A DNA stretch of 64,000 bases from Beroe forskalii (Eukaryota > Ctenophora > Nuda > Beroida > Beroidae): positions 1 to 64,000 of the forward strand of contig WFMF01000222.1 of NCBI GenBank assembly GCA_011033025.1. Direction: 5' to 3'. The position numbers and the translations under genes were made by a program. The first letter of the stretch is position 1. Each line of letters begins with the position of its first letter. Positions 31,901 through 37,082 of this stretch are shown here, one piece after another. The notes under the pieces were generated by a model. The model was not told the origin of the DNA, ran no database searches, and saw only the letters and a program-made list of their open reading frames with translations.

Positions 31901-33843
31901 ACACGTATCTCTTATATAAGTGTTAGAAAAGCTCACAGCTTCTTGTCTTCAATCCTTTTCAACGTTTTCTTTTGCAGGTGTCAGGCTGCCACAAACACTC
32001 AGGAAAGCTCACAGACTCCTGTCTAGAACACCTCTTCAACGAAGCAAATCAGATCCAGTACCTAAACATTGAATTCCAGAGAGGTAATGTAGACTTTTTG
32101 GAGATGAAATTGGATGTTAATCGACTCGTTTTTTGAAAAGAACAAAAAAGATGTTGACGCTCTCTTATTATTGTTGTTATTTACAACCATGATACTGTAC
32201 TCGGTTTATTAGAAACTGGCGGAGCTCGGATTTTCCGCAGCCTATCACGTGATATCCTTTGTGGGAGATACCAAATAGACCAATCAGATGGTTGTATATT
32301 GCCAACGCCTAGAGAGGGGCGGGGTTCCACCTCGGCTAAAGTGGGGGGGGGCTGGGGTTCCACCCCTGTTACCACACCTTCTAATAAAGATATCCCATCG
32401 CAGAGATATCGGCTGAGATCCTATCTCGGTTGAAGCGCCGCAGACCGGCGCTAGTAACGTGTGATATCTACACTAACGAGAAGAGAACGGCAGAGAGTCA
32501 GATGCAACACATGATCAGGCAACTCACGGAGCTCACACCCAGCGAGGGCGGCGAGGAGATCATATCCAGGTGCGTGGTGATGCCATCTCGGCAACGTTAT
32601 TTGTTTCTGGCATCCTTCGCGCGTGCCCCAACTTGAAGTCAGGGGCTATCTAATCTTACATGATAACTAATTCAGGGTTTTACGCGTTTGGAAATTTCAG
32701 AATCAATTTAAGATTAAAGCGCGGTATATTACGCCGCGCGGCACATCATACCGCGCATGAGTTTTGCTGTTTGCGTGAAAATGTAATTTCTCTGGAAAAC
32801 ATCGCACGCACATTTACAAAAGAATACTTTTACGCGCAAAGAAACTCAAGGTTAAAAGGTGTACACCGCGTCGGTACACCGCGTATAACTCCAATCTCTC
32901 CCCCTAGTCCGGAAGAGGATAGTGACGAAGATAACTTGACAACGGCAGAGAGACTCAGCAAAGAAGCAGACGAAGTATGATTACTTTAATAATACCATGC
33001 TGTGTGTTGTAAAGTGCTGCTCGCCTGCATGATATTCATCAGCTATAGCAAGAATCTTTCAGTTGTAATATACACGAAGAAAATACATTGACACGGATTG
33101 TATTATTGTACTACTACTTCCAGTTGCTCTTTTATCCAGAAATCTGATCAGGCAATGACAGTAAACCATACCTAAAAAGTTTATTTCATTTATCAATGAC
33201 CACTATCACTATGATTGAGAGATTGACTTGCTAAAAGGGGAGGATTTACTGATAATCACCGCGTTTGTAGCCGAGGACAGGACCTACGATCTCTAGCTCG
33301 TTATCAAATCTTCATTGAATAATCGCCACATTTTTCAGGTGATATCAAAGTTCAGTCCGGAGTGCTCCTTCGCAATTGGCTCAAAGCCAGGGATGCGGCC
33401 CGCACTACTCGACAATATCATTGAGGAGGAGAGCGAGGGAGGAGCTTGCGGCTTCACTGCTGCGGAATGCAATGAGTTGCTAGCGCAGGGTGAGTAGACA
33501 TTGTGCTTCACTGCTTGTTCAGGCTAAGAAAACAGGCGAATTTGAAATGTCCCGGTCAATTCGTCACTTGTTTTGCAATTAAATTTTATACTAAAAAGTG
33601 CCACTGAGCGATCTGTACACATATTTGGGTTACAGACCCTAGAGAGTTGTCAGAGTTGACCTTTACGGCAAAATGTCAAAAAAACAAGGATGGCATTCAA
33701 AATAAAACGTCTGACAAGGGATGTCTGACTTGGTATGAATGACAGATGTCTGACATTATTCTCTCCCAGGTGTAAAGCCGTGGGATGAAGGTGCAGCGGA
33801 TGTCTTAGGAGTCCTTAACGGAGATTGGGCTGAACTCTCCTGA
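1830..33843 (+). CDS. host gene: leucine-rich-repeat protein with a Cys-rich motif (14 exons, 5' end not found)
   Basis: This gene was assembled by reading exons between AG acceptors and GT donors: 1830-1936, 2350-2462, 10427-10505, 11431-11611, 17545-17800, 20937-21069, 21374-21498, 21876-21991, 22652-22800, 31978-32083, 32404-32569, 32908-32974, 33339-33489 and 33770-33843. All 13 junction phases agree and the total is 607 codons including the TGA at 33841. The N-terminal third is mostly helical and unrecognised. A motif CRNRPKDVC...LCRRCC...CYGH (exons 5-6) has the cysteine spacing of the small zinc-binding tail of DUS1L-like proteins. Exons 9-11 encode leucine-rich repeats ([26 protein letters not shown]) of the AMN1/FBXL type. 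The C-terminal part is acidic, with [10 protein letters not shown] see no F-box, and the 5' end is missing, so it is partial. The function is unknown; LRRs of this type usually mediate protein binding. Four other genes lie in its introns. Confidence 0.85.
2350..2462 (+). CDS. host gene exon 2
   Basis: Acceptor CTCCCAG, donor TGTAG|GTCAGT, entering in phase 0 and leaving in phase 2. It encodes [20 protein letters not shown] and then helix-like sequence ending EDEFC. An internal ATG at 2374 could be an alternative start if upstream exons are absent. Confidence 0.8.
3728..3772. repeat. perfect 45-nt palindrome (22-nt arms, 1-nt centre)
   Basis: The left arm TTGCCATTGCAACATCGACA(TA) is followed by T and its exact reverse complement. 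It could form a 22-bp hairpin or cruciform. It lies inside a larger inverted repeat in the intron, so a foldback mobile element is the likely origin. Confidence 0.9.
4769..5504. mobile_element. structured non-coding repeat, copy 1
   Basis: About 736 bp, nearly identical to 16379-17116. The first 200 bp hold three successive stem-loops. One has a 13-bp stem (TATAGAGCCCTGC, loop GAGA), one has stem TTAAATGTC, and one has stem ATTTAGAG with a long loop. This part is bounded by inverted copies of TACTTTAGAGGC. The remaining 540 bp is bounded by TATAGTAGTC and its complement GACTACTATA. It looks like two MITE-like modules joined, and I see no coding capacity. Confidence 0.75.
5925..6105. repeat. 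GC-rich CCGGCTAGCCGG array upstream of the MFS gene
   Basis: The stretch repeats CCGGC, GGCTAGCCGG and CCGGCCGGC in irregular order, ending about 70 bp before the MFS start codon. It is strikingly GC-rich against the AT-rich surroundings and self-complementary at many scales. Confidence 0.8.
6178..7494 (+). CDS. major facilitator superfamily transporter (SV2/SLC22-like), single exon
   Basis: This is a 438-residue membrane transporter without introns. A hydrophilic N-terminus ([14 protein letters not shown]) leads into TM1. About 11-12 hydrophobic segments follow, with a central acidic cytoplasmic loop around residues 205-245, and a short C-terminus. [16 protein letters not shown] fits the TM4 R-x3-G-x-G region, and [20 protein letters not shown] fits TM6 of SV2/SVOP-like carriers. 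The length is a little below the usual 480-550, and the large luminal loop of true SV2 is absent. It lies in the same orientation inside the host intron 2463-10426, so it must have its own promoter, possibly near the CCGG array. The substrate cannot be told. Confidence 0.85.
   Translation: MTIESAEEANSSDSGTPPIPWTRKDYRLLVIAMMIKLGDGVEIYLPGVITQKVSCELGITEFQEGLLAVIFFLFCALAVAASVLIVKHIGEKFTLFLSLYLSIAFAVVCAVVPNYYTLLLSRALTGICAGLNSCTIGLYLAKNVSSKEVLTKSTFLSDGLTVPVGGAWVSILGWAILDRINWRIFVLLTSVPLFIPPIVLLHLNERQGEKSSQEPLESDSREEEQSKDETAVSETDDLITDSETVPNYPARVIKSSIFFFCNICVGYGSIILLPWIMRSLKGGRVSDDPCSNIVEGSELLILAAVSGAANILGRGLGFCLWKKLPFLVLQSTTTVTMVICYGVMFRSGSVLVAESLLAVSKICFSIQAVEITVQHNDYDYFGRSGLELASGVMTTAGMVGGVVGTALAAFLPPLTAVLTTMGVACVEFIVICCMRERF
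7495..8035. repeat. tandem duplication downstream of the MFS stop (about 245 bp, two copies)
   Basis: About 7545-7770 and 7792-8030 share long blocks (CTCCTTACTATGGACATTGT, TTAATTATCTTGTGTTGTCA), with a shorter TTTTAAAGTAGTATCTTCAG repeat just before them. It lies in the likely 3' UTR. AATAAA occurs at about 7673, so alternative poly(A) sites are possible. Confidence 0.7.
9250..10137. repeat. segmental tandem duplication carrying two MITE-like copies
   Basis: About 9250-9660 and 9661-10137 are diverged copies of one another. Each carries an element of about 165 bp with inverted ends of the type GCGTAGCCAGGGG...CTGGCCACGCCCCTGG (9266-9433 and 9672-9832). Each also carries the shared flank CTGACTATAATCATCTTCTT. 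No coding sequence is seen. The rest of 8036-10426 is intron without recognisable genes. Confidence 0.7.
10427..10505 (+). CDS. host gene exon 3
   Basis: Acceptor TGTTACAG, donor GAA|GTATAT, phase 2 to phase 0. The joined codon gives [20 protein letters not shown], a cysteine-rich turn followed by a helix (DIVDIIQE). The 8-kb intron before it contains the MFS gene. Confidence 0.75.
10506..11430. other. intron, nothing recognised
   Basis: This intron of 925 bp between host exons 3 and 4 is AT-rich. I see no repeat structure or conserved coding sequence. Confidence 0.5.
11431..11611 (+). CDS. host gene exon 4
   Basis: Acceptor CATTTAAG, donor AGAG|GTAGGT, phase 0 to phase 1. It encodes helical, charged sequence ([20 protein letters not shown], then [19 protein letters not shown]). 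An in-frame TGA just upstream supports the acceptor choice. Confidence 0.75.
12267..13384. mobile_element. foldback element, 144-bp inverted arms
   Basis: The arms at 12267-12410 and 13241-13384 are near-perfect inverted repeats, starting TTAACCTGACCATCTAAC at the outer ends. They enclose about 830 bp with no open frame of note. The interior has a diverged tandem pair (about 12469-12600 and 12637-12770) sharing TTCCTGA(A/G)C(A/G)TTTTAGGC. The flanking 11700-14000 is AT-rich with similar words and no gene. Confidence 0.75.
14028..14084. repeat. 57-nt palindrome at the end of the GPCR TM6 exon
   Basis: Perfect 28-nt arms around a central G, made of TTTTGGCGCC and GGCGC words. On the minus strand it begins right after the TM6 coding sequence (LPAVMSSEI), where a splice donor and the route to TM7 should be. 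Confidence 0.85.
14097..15953 (-). CDS. class-A (rhodopsin-like) GPCR, four exons, TM1-TM6 visible
   Basis: The exons are 15953-15723, 15510-15305, 15176-14962 and 14235-about 14097, with matching phases (0, 2, 1). The start ATG at 15953 opens a short extracellular N-terminus with one NIT glycosylation site. TM1 holds [10 protein letters not shown] and TM2 [10 protein letters not shown]. The TM3 disulphide Cys is in LLCKV, and the end of TM3 is [13 protein letters not shown] rather than a DRY motif. Exon 3 carries TM4, an ECL2 Cys (FTCGYE) and TM5 ([14 protein letters not shown]). Exon 4 carries TM6 with [16 protein letters not shown] cannot find TM7; the TM6 exon runs into a palindrome with no good donor, so the gene may be broken or its last exon missed. 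It is antisense inside the host intron 11612-17544. The ligand is unknown. Confidence 0.8.
14369..14960. repeat. 18-bp minisatellite, about 33 copies
   Basis: The unit is TGGTCACATGACCGACTG with few variants, including one diverged pair at about 14650-14672. It lies between the TM5 and TM6 exons of the GPCR. Because 18 is a multiple of 3 and the unit has no stop, the array is open in several frames on both strands; the predicted long proteins there are artefacts of the repeat unless the array is spliced in (see findings). Confidence 0.95.
15968..16160. repeat. short tandem repeat, about 55 bp, 3-4 diverged copies
   Basis: The words GCTGCTCGAAGTGCCAGT and GAGAGTTGTAATGTTG recur just upstream (minus sense) of the GPCR start codon, in its likely 5' region. 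Confidence 0.7.
16379..17116. mobile_element. structured non-coding repeat, copy 2
   Basis: A direct near-identical copy of 4769-5504, with a few substitutions and small indels, including the same three stem-loops and the GACTACTATA end. High identity suggests recent transposition or gene conversion. The remaining intron to 17544 shows nothing else. Confidence 0.75.
17545..17800 (+). CDS. host gene exon 5
   Basis: Acceptor CTCCTTCAG, donor TGTAG|GTGAAT, phase 1 to phase 2. It encodes [20 protein letters not shown] and a Ser/Pro/Thr-rich linker. A second possible donor (AAG|GTAGGA at 17724) would leave phase 0 and not match exon 6, so the longer exon is preferred. It joins exon 6 to complete the Cys motif. 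Confidence 0.75.
17840..18285. repeat. C/T-rich minisatellite (unit like CCTTTCTCATCATGCCC)
   Basis: Roughly 25 units of 16-18 bp on the pyrimidine-rich strand. All three plus frames stay open only because of the composition. It lies about 40 bp after host exon 5. Confidence 0.9.
18750..20208 (-). mobile_element. LTR-retrotransposon remnant: one LTR, tRNA-Asp-type primer site, gag-like fragment
   Basis: Reading the minus strand, an LTR of about 374 bp (20208-19835) starts TGCTACGACA and ends ACCACAACA. A 2-nt spacer and then TGGCTCCCCGTCTGGGAATC (19832-19813) follow. This primer-binding site is complementary to the 3' end of a eukaryotic tRNA-Asp. Downstream is a short gag-like frame (19215-19027, with [20 protein letters not shown]). 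No protease, RT or second LTR was seen, so the copy is truncated. The LTR start is less certain than its end. Confidence 0.65.
20517..20768. repeat. 57-bp tandem repeat, about 4 copies
   Basis: The unit contains CCTCCCTCAGTGCCAGTTCA and CCTTTCTCCTCATGTCCCCC. The period of 57 (19 codons) makes repeat-derived open frames on both strands. The surrounding 20430-20925 is poly-C-rich and forms the long pyrimidine tract before host exon 6. Confidence 0.85.
20937..21069 (+). CDS. host gene exon 6 (Cys-rich motif)
   Basis: Acceptor GAGCAG, donor TCA|GTGAGT, phase 2 to phase 0. It encodes [16 protein letters not shown] and [19 protein letters not shown], a compact Cys/His cluster likely to bind zinc. 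A partial copy of the acceptor and the first 16 exon bases sits at about 20786-20804. Confidence 0.85.
21070..21265. repeat. tandem repeat of splice-donor-like sequence
   Basis: The words CAGTGAG(T/G)GGTTTTGAGAA recur about eight times directly after host exon 6, so the real donor (GTGAGTGG) is followed by several look-alikes such as AGTGAGTGG. Confidence 0.75.
21374..21498 (+). CDS. host gene exon 7
   Basis: Acceptor CATTACAG, donor TGCAG|GTGAAA, phase 0 to phase 2. It encodes [20 protein letters not shown] and ends DEAIRSKC. The donor region is partly repeated about 60 bp downstream. Confidence 0.8.
21876..21991 (+). CDS. host gene exon 8
   Basis: Acceptor ATATTACAG, donor ACTA|GTGAGT, phase 2 to phase 1. 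It encodes [20 protein letters not shown] and continues into a repeat-like stretch ([11 protein letters not shown]). Confidence 0.8.
22420..22645. repeat. telomere-like minisatellite (CCCTAA variants, about 30-bp unit)
   Basis: The higher-order unit is CCCTAACCTCAACCCTAACC followed by CTCACAGTAA, repeated about seven times. It includes perfect CCCTAACCCTAA words. It ends about 10 bp before the acceptor of host exon 9, where it supplies the pyrimidine-rich tract. Confidence 0.85.
22652..22800 (+). CDS. host gene exon 9 (LRR)
   Basis: Acceptor CATTGCAG, donor CTCGAG|GTAACA, phase 1 to phase 0. It encodes leucine-rich repeats of AMN1/FBXL type, with [20 protein letters not shown] followed by GCPKLKYLE. 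The acceptor directly follows a telomere-like minisatellite. Confidence 0.88.
22801..24140. other. start of the 9.2-kb intron; nothing recognised
   Basis: AT-rich intronic sequence without clear coding features. A short repeat (ACTCCTTCATCAAACCA, two copies) lies near 23900-23940. No promoter is evident. Confidence 0.45.
24141..24251 (+). CDS. possible orphan terminal exon
   Basis: A strong acceptor (CTGCTCTGCAG) is followed by a frame, in phase 2, with coding-like composition. It reads [20 protein letters not shown] then [13 protein letters not shown] and a TGA. It cannot follow host exon 9, which ends in phase 0. It may be the last exon of an unseen transcript or a relic. Repeats of ATTATAGAATACTTGTTAGA follow at about 24297-24355. 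Confidence 0.3.
24410..25753 (+). CDS. ATP-grasp-like membrane protein, single exon
   Basis: A 447-residue protein with no introns. Hydrophobic segments lie at about residues 5-30, 85-105 and 118-150 and would anchor it in a membrane. The C-terminal half resembles ATP-grasp enzymes of the sugar-transfer or glutamate-ligase-like group. It has a nucleotide-binding-like strand [19 protein letters not shown] (about 240-262) and a core [20 protein letters not shown]. The late metal-binding motif is [20 protein letters not shown] followed by N. Families with this GWD...EGN ending join a carboxylate to an amine using ATP, but the substrate here is unknown. It lies in the 9.2-kb host intron in the same orientation. 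Single-exon structure suggests retroposition or horizontal gain, neither proven. Confidence 0.6.
   Translation: MFASIFNFIKGAVVSWFVVSVLWNVVKRICKVLGLNSWCVAGLCTGPTLHVIGGNEVLLATEIHQSTTLPQIKRNWFSLQDITARLAVAWIAFYCAMFSRPLSFIQFTFMYHKVFSGLSKAVLCTLLLPFLPLLIFLNTLYQKNLAFLPMLNVEDGDLQSLQFFTNTLDPLASLLYDFSQEFCNFIGNFYILGPCSDAIQTMYWDTDKTTKLFWREKLRQCGALVPQELGVWDGVLLDVKEDVMEHEGVVIKVTNSCMGVGDRFLRRGKDYSSVSDIREIFTDSYKDRACLLLQLVRPKEELGVHSLDILTARDTQGRVQLVDVVVWAGSRSDTSHGATDAYMVDPVSEVAASLGSWYNPNFLGSKGRGLGVRYPGIGDAVNTAIHTHRNLPYSWLNVVGWDCMVLEDSSVVFFEGNLAAWRCPRRLFLSWRNFVYFVSYISWVGRE
25754..26657. other. intronic spacer; purine tract, no gene
   Basis: AT-rich sequence with an almost pure A/G tract at about 26405-26476. 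The word TTAAATACGTGAAAAA at about 26545 is a partial copy of the end of the element that starts at 26658. Confidence 0.5.
26658..26886. mobile_element. MITE-like element, 229 bp, 15-bp terminal inverted repeats
   Basis: The ends are GGTTGTTAAATACGT (26658-26672) and its exact complement ACGTATTTAACAACC (26872-26886). The interior is rich in AAAAATACG words on both strands. No coding capacity. Confidence 0.8.
26920..27690. repeat. 19-bp minisatellite (unit ATGTCTCTGTCTTCACTCC), about 38 units
   Basis: Variants such as TCTGTGTCTCTGTC and TCCTGACTCCATGTCACTAC recur, which shows higher-order duplication (27136-27330 resembles 27414-27600). It runs up to the stop of the SLC22 gene, so it forms that gene's 3' end. 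Predicted proteins in it are repeat artefacts. Confidence 0.9.
27679..29235 (-). CDS. SLC22-family organic ion transporter, single exon
   Basis: A 518-residue member of the organic cation/anion/zwitterion transporter family, acting in the plasma membrane. TM1 is followed by a large extracellular loop with cysteines and NxS/NxT sites (residues about 45-110: [16 protein letters not shown]). The MFS signature after TM2 is [31 protein letters not shown] fits TM4, and [14 protein letters not shown] after TM6 matches the SLC22 PESPRWL-type motif. [15 protein letters not shown] precedes TM11, and the tail carries KIPETPGD, like the LPET tail motif. The length is typical (about 520-560). It is antisense within the host intron 22801-31977 and has no introns of its own. 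The substrate is unknown. Confidence 0.9.
   Translation of the reverse strand: MKEGDTLNIHEAVDKVATRLNGKVVALFIVAILSVYTTAGDTYITVFTGFIPYSEWECVSARCHKLREQANSSAFYTKESMCGNELVAGVDFNWTSARTSFSMDWEFYCDKASKLTVASSFFFIGAFLGLISSTAIFDQVGRKHGAIIGVLIAGVASLAGTWVPSYEVLLAIRVFQGFGQFINLTGVYCWIVEFSPSNIRESVSALTVDAWAVGYIFIVGISYFIPEWRYIFMTQGILDIVSVIPLIFLPVSPRFSLVRGQEKQAKATLHSFSKLCNNETSFDDINLAYEERRQNFWKQIKDFRSFPTMLKETLLSMLCWFIVAALFYGFSFGWTKLSTVLYTSHFLDAVSKLAAFTLTIPACKLLGRKRALYLFLLCGVLCNLLAMPDVQISENWTLEYIACLVGSIGTSAAFALFYLYTSEIAPTSHRGMVMSLSSSSARLGSFIGPYISLLYDVTDRRVVLAIFAAATLIICLAVFFQADTHGRKIPETPGDVELRAGSKRYKQVDPETYDMEGR
29275..29451. mobile_element. MITE-like element, 177 bp, 21-bp perfect terminal inverted repeats
   Basis: The left end GAATAGTGCCGGCTTGGTCA(C) at 29275-29295 has its exact complement at 29431-29451. 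It starts 40 bp upstream of the SLC22 start codon, within that gene's likely promoter. I see no clear target duplication. Confidence 0.8.
29452..31977. other. rest of the 9.2-kb intron; small foldback repeats, no gene
   Basis: About 30710-30880 contains an inverted-repeat element with GGCACTGTTGC...GCAACAGTGCC ends and internal GAAGCCGAG words, related in style to 22150-22300. About 31440-31580 resembles the GC-rich block at 36880-37070 (shared GTGTAGATCGCT(C/G)GATTGAA). A 40-bp decayed copy of exon 10 lies at 31925-31965. Confidence 0.5.
31978..32083 (+). CDS. host gene exon 10 (LRR)
   Basis: Acceptor CTTTTGCAG, donor AGAG|GTAATG, phase 0 to phase 1. It reads [20 protein letters not shown] and then [10 protein letters not shown], continuing the repeat begun in exon 9 (LEVSGC across the junction). 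The intron before it is about 9.2 kb and contains two complete genes. Confidence 0.85.
32404..32569 (+). CDS. host gene exon 11
   Basis: Acceptor CATCGCAG, donor TCCAG|GTGCGT, phase 1 to phase 2. It encodes [20 protein letters not shown], the end of the LRR solenoid, and then a helical stretch ([13 protein letters not shown]). Confidence 0.82.
32908..32974 (+). CDS. host gene exon 12 (acidic)
   Basis: Acceptor CCCCTAG, donor GAA|GTATGA, phase 2 to phase 0. It encodes [20 protein letters not shown], an acidic and Ser-rich stretch that is a likely phosphorylation region. Confidence 0.75.
33339..33489 (+). CDS. host gene exon 13
   Basis: Acceptor TTTTTCAG, donor CAGG|GTGAGT, phase 0 to phase 1. 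It encodes [20 protein letters not shown] and an acidic segment, ending [11 protein letters not shown]. Confidence 0.8.
33770..33843 (+). CDS. host gene exon 14 (terminal)
   Basis: Acceptor CTCTCCCAG, entering in phase 1. It encodes [20 protein letters not shown], then ELS and the stop TGA at 33841-33843. I did not identify a clear poly(A) signal close by. Confidence 0.8.
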
Positions 33844-35674
33844 TTGCTTAGTCACGTGATCTGCACGTGCTGCGGTCGCGCGCGCACTAATACATGATGT
33901 GCATGTATTCTAATCACATTGAAGTATTAATATTTTAACAAAGCTTACCGACCTCAAATGCCTAACAGTAACACTTTATTAATCGTGGAAGGTAAGTTCA
34001 TTTTAAAGACTTGAAACCATGTCCTCATGTGACATTGATTGAACGTTGCCAAGTGACGCGATGTTCTGCGGTTTTTTAGGAAGTATTGCTCACACTGGTC
34101 CGTTACCAAATTTCTAGTCTAATTCAGCCAATCAGGGCGCAGTATCATACCAATCCCGCGTGCTGATTGGGTGAGTCTTACAGCACCTATTTATCATGGT
34201 TCATGGCCATATTGCCGTGTTATTTGAGGAAATAGAAACTGAAAATGTTTGCTAATGAGTTTTTGGAAGTGTGACTGACTCTATTATGCACAAAATATTA
34301 TGACGTATTATGCATGTCCGGTATAATTTATTACATAAGCGTTCCAATATACAGTGTGAATATTAAATTTAAACAATTAGCTGTCGATTAACGGTTGCGA
34401 TGATCTTTAGATTTTATTACTGATCTATTCTAATTTATTAAGTTTCACGTTATTGCGCTTACTAATCAGCTTGGCCGAGTTTTTGCCCAACTCGCGCGCT
34501 GATTGGTCAATGTCAAATATATATGTTCACGTTATTGCGTTATGAAAATCATATCACTTTCAGCTAAGAATTGGCATGTTTATCATTTTAAAGGTATTCA
34601 TTGGTCCCACTTATGCTTCAGTGAAAGGTTCTGACGGAATCACTGTTAATTTTAGTTTTACTTCTTACACTAATACACTTTACAGTGATCGTTTAGGTTT
34701 TGTAATTTTAATGGAGCATGGTGTTCGCTTTTGCTGAAGTTGTGAATCAATCACTGCACATTTTTAGTGCTTTAACTAATATTAATATTATTTGTGTCCT
34801 ATATGTTAGCATGATTTTCCATTAAATTACCACCAATCCTGAAGGCTAAAGCAAAATTTTGGTGTTTTTTTCTTTACTTATTTTGAAATATTATAGTTCT
34901 ATATTTTTAGATTTTATATTAATTTAAATGATTGAAAGCAGGTTTTGTCTTCCTTTAGCTCGTTAACAGAGAGGCCTTACGGACATTTCATCTTACGATA
35001 TTTCAACTCACGACACTTGTTGTTTAATCCAACTCCAAGCAGAGTTTGGCATCTCGGTTAATGTTTGGGTCAGGACGGGGGAGATGAAGTGTCCTGAGAT
35101 GAAATGTCCCCTAACCAATTTATCTTTCGATTTAAATCGATTGATATGTATCATTCCAGTTACAGTGGGCACTACCCAGTAAGGAGTATAGTTACCAACT
35201 CGTACATTGATCGATAAAGGGGTTTATAAAGACGTGCATTTTACAGTGCGCACAACTTACTTTTCGTAGAATTTTTGTAGAAAGCTCAGTGTTTTTACTC
35301 GTTTTTTATCGATCCATGTACCCTGGACTTATTTTCCAGGCGTTGCCTGCCCCCTTCGCGCACAGACTCAAAAATATGGGGCAGACAACGTCTGTCAAAG
35401 ACTTATTGGTGTGTACCTTCTGGAGCTCCTAAGGGCAACCCTGTATAAACCTTGTGCACATTTATCTGTGAATGGCATAGTTAATAGTTGGTTCACCTTC
35501 ACCGTTGCATTTATAGATTTCCTTGAGGATAAGATTAATTAATTTTATTTTCAAAAACCCATAGTCCATTTTGAAATAGCATCAAGTATACGTTTTATAA
35601 ATTATTGTGGAGGATTTTTAAGGAAAATTGTTACCTTATTGGACATTAAATTTTGGTGCTGGAAGCCTTTGTGC

Positions 35675-35785
35675 ATGTGTGATCATGGTGTTTCCACATG
35701 ATAAAAACGGCGCGCCATTCCCACCTTTAAATCTCCAAGGTGGGATGGCGCGCACTCAGTGGAAACACCACGGTGATCATGTCTT
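35675..35785. repeat. inverted repeat with GGCGCGCCAT and GGTGTTTCCAC arms
   Basis: About 45-nt imperfect arms: GATCATGGTGTTTCCAC...GGCGCGCCATTCCCACCTT on the left and its complement on the right, around a loop of about 10 bp. A long hairpin or small foldback element. Confidence 0.75.
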
Positions 35786-36245
35786 CTCTCGTTTAATCAT
35801 AGCCCTCTTGTGCGCTGCCGAAAATTCCGATTTGTTTTGAAAATTTAAAATTGAAGTGGCAGAATCAAGCGTGAATATTAATGTCTGCGAAATTTTGATT
35901 TTATGTCCATGGAACTAAAGTCTGATAATATTAATAATGTCCGTCTTGTCCGATAAGGTATCGCACACTCAGAATTATTCCCGCCTAAATAAAATGTCTG
36001 ATTAAGGTATCATAGTTTTGAATTAGAAAAGCCTTCGAAAGTGATGTTTGACTTTGATGGGACAATCTGTGTTTTATTTTTGGCAAATATTACGGCCAGC
36101 ACCTTTGAGAATGAGAATTGTAAGGAAGTTAAAATGTGGTTTAATATGATTTGAATCAAAATAAAGTAACCTTCATAATATATATTTCTTGGGAAAATCC
36201 GTTTTAATTCGTCTTCTGATTGTGACCATTGTGTCATTAACATTT

Positions 36246-36545
36246 GTCAGACGTTGTCTGACCATTATTTCGGCGGACGCGCGCCCGGGCCCGCTGAAGG
36301 CGAAGGGGTCACTGTCAGACAACGTCTGACAAAACGCCTCCGCGAGGGGGCGTTTTTGAAATTGAGCAATGTCTCCTTTAAGGAAGACATTAAAAAATTT
36401 CAAGATGCTTGATATCCTCGTGATCAGACCACTGAGATGGGACTGAGATCTTGTTTGTCAGAGTCAGACGTTGTCTGACGCCTTCGGCGGGCGACGTCTG
36501 ACAAGATCTTGTCAGGCGTTGCCTGACGACGTCAGACTGAGACAA
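36246..36545. repeat. cluster of TCAGACGTTGTCTGAC palindromes
   Basis: Exact or near copies occur at about 36247, 36316 and 36464, with relaxed versions (GTCAGGCGTTGCCTGAC) near 36510. They enclose GC-rich hairpin segments (GGGCCCGCTGAAGGCGAAG, GCCTCCGCGAGGGGGCG). Related words occur near 33640-33760 and 35340-35400. Confidence 0.7.
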
Positions 36546-36569
36546 CTGAGATCTTGTCACTATCTTGCT

Positions 36570-37070
36570 AAAACTTTCCTAAGCCCGCATCGTAGGATGT
36601 TACCCTACCCTCGCGCGCGCGGCGCAACGTTCCACATTTGGACGTCAACAAGTCAGAAGAAAGGGACGGACATCGCCCGTCGAAAGCCCGCATAGGTAAG
36701 GAAGCGCGCCGCGCGACGATAACAGGGATATACGCGTTTAGCAAGCTAAAACTGTAAACACTGTAGTAGGATTTTACCCTACCCTCCGCCGCGCGCCATT
36801 TTTCTCCGCAACACGACCCTCCAAATTTCCGAGTGTTGCGCGCTAGGGATGGGTGAAATCCATCTATAAACACTGATATCCCTGTGCGGTGCATACACAC
36901 CTATGCGGGCTTACCCCTATGTGTGCAGATCGCTGGATTGAAAAAGGCCTCGATAAAGACGCGCGAAATTGTGTGCTTTTGACGGAATTTATAGTTGAAG
37001 CGCGGCGCGCAGAAAAATTCCGCGCGTCTTTTAATTGAAGCGCCTCTGTCAATCGAGCGGTCTGCACTCA
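36570..37070. repeat. GC-rich foldback block
   Basis: AGCCCGCATCGTAGG at the left and ATGCGGGCTTACC at the right are inverted, with GCGCGC-rich segments between. A second boundary carries GATCGCTGGATTGAA and its inverted partner TCAATCGAGCGGTC, also seen near 31475. Probably a non-autonomous DNA element. Confidence 0.55.
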
Positions 37071-37082
37071 TATGGGATAGGA

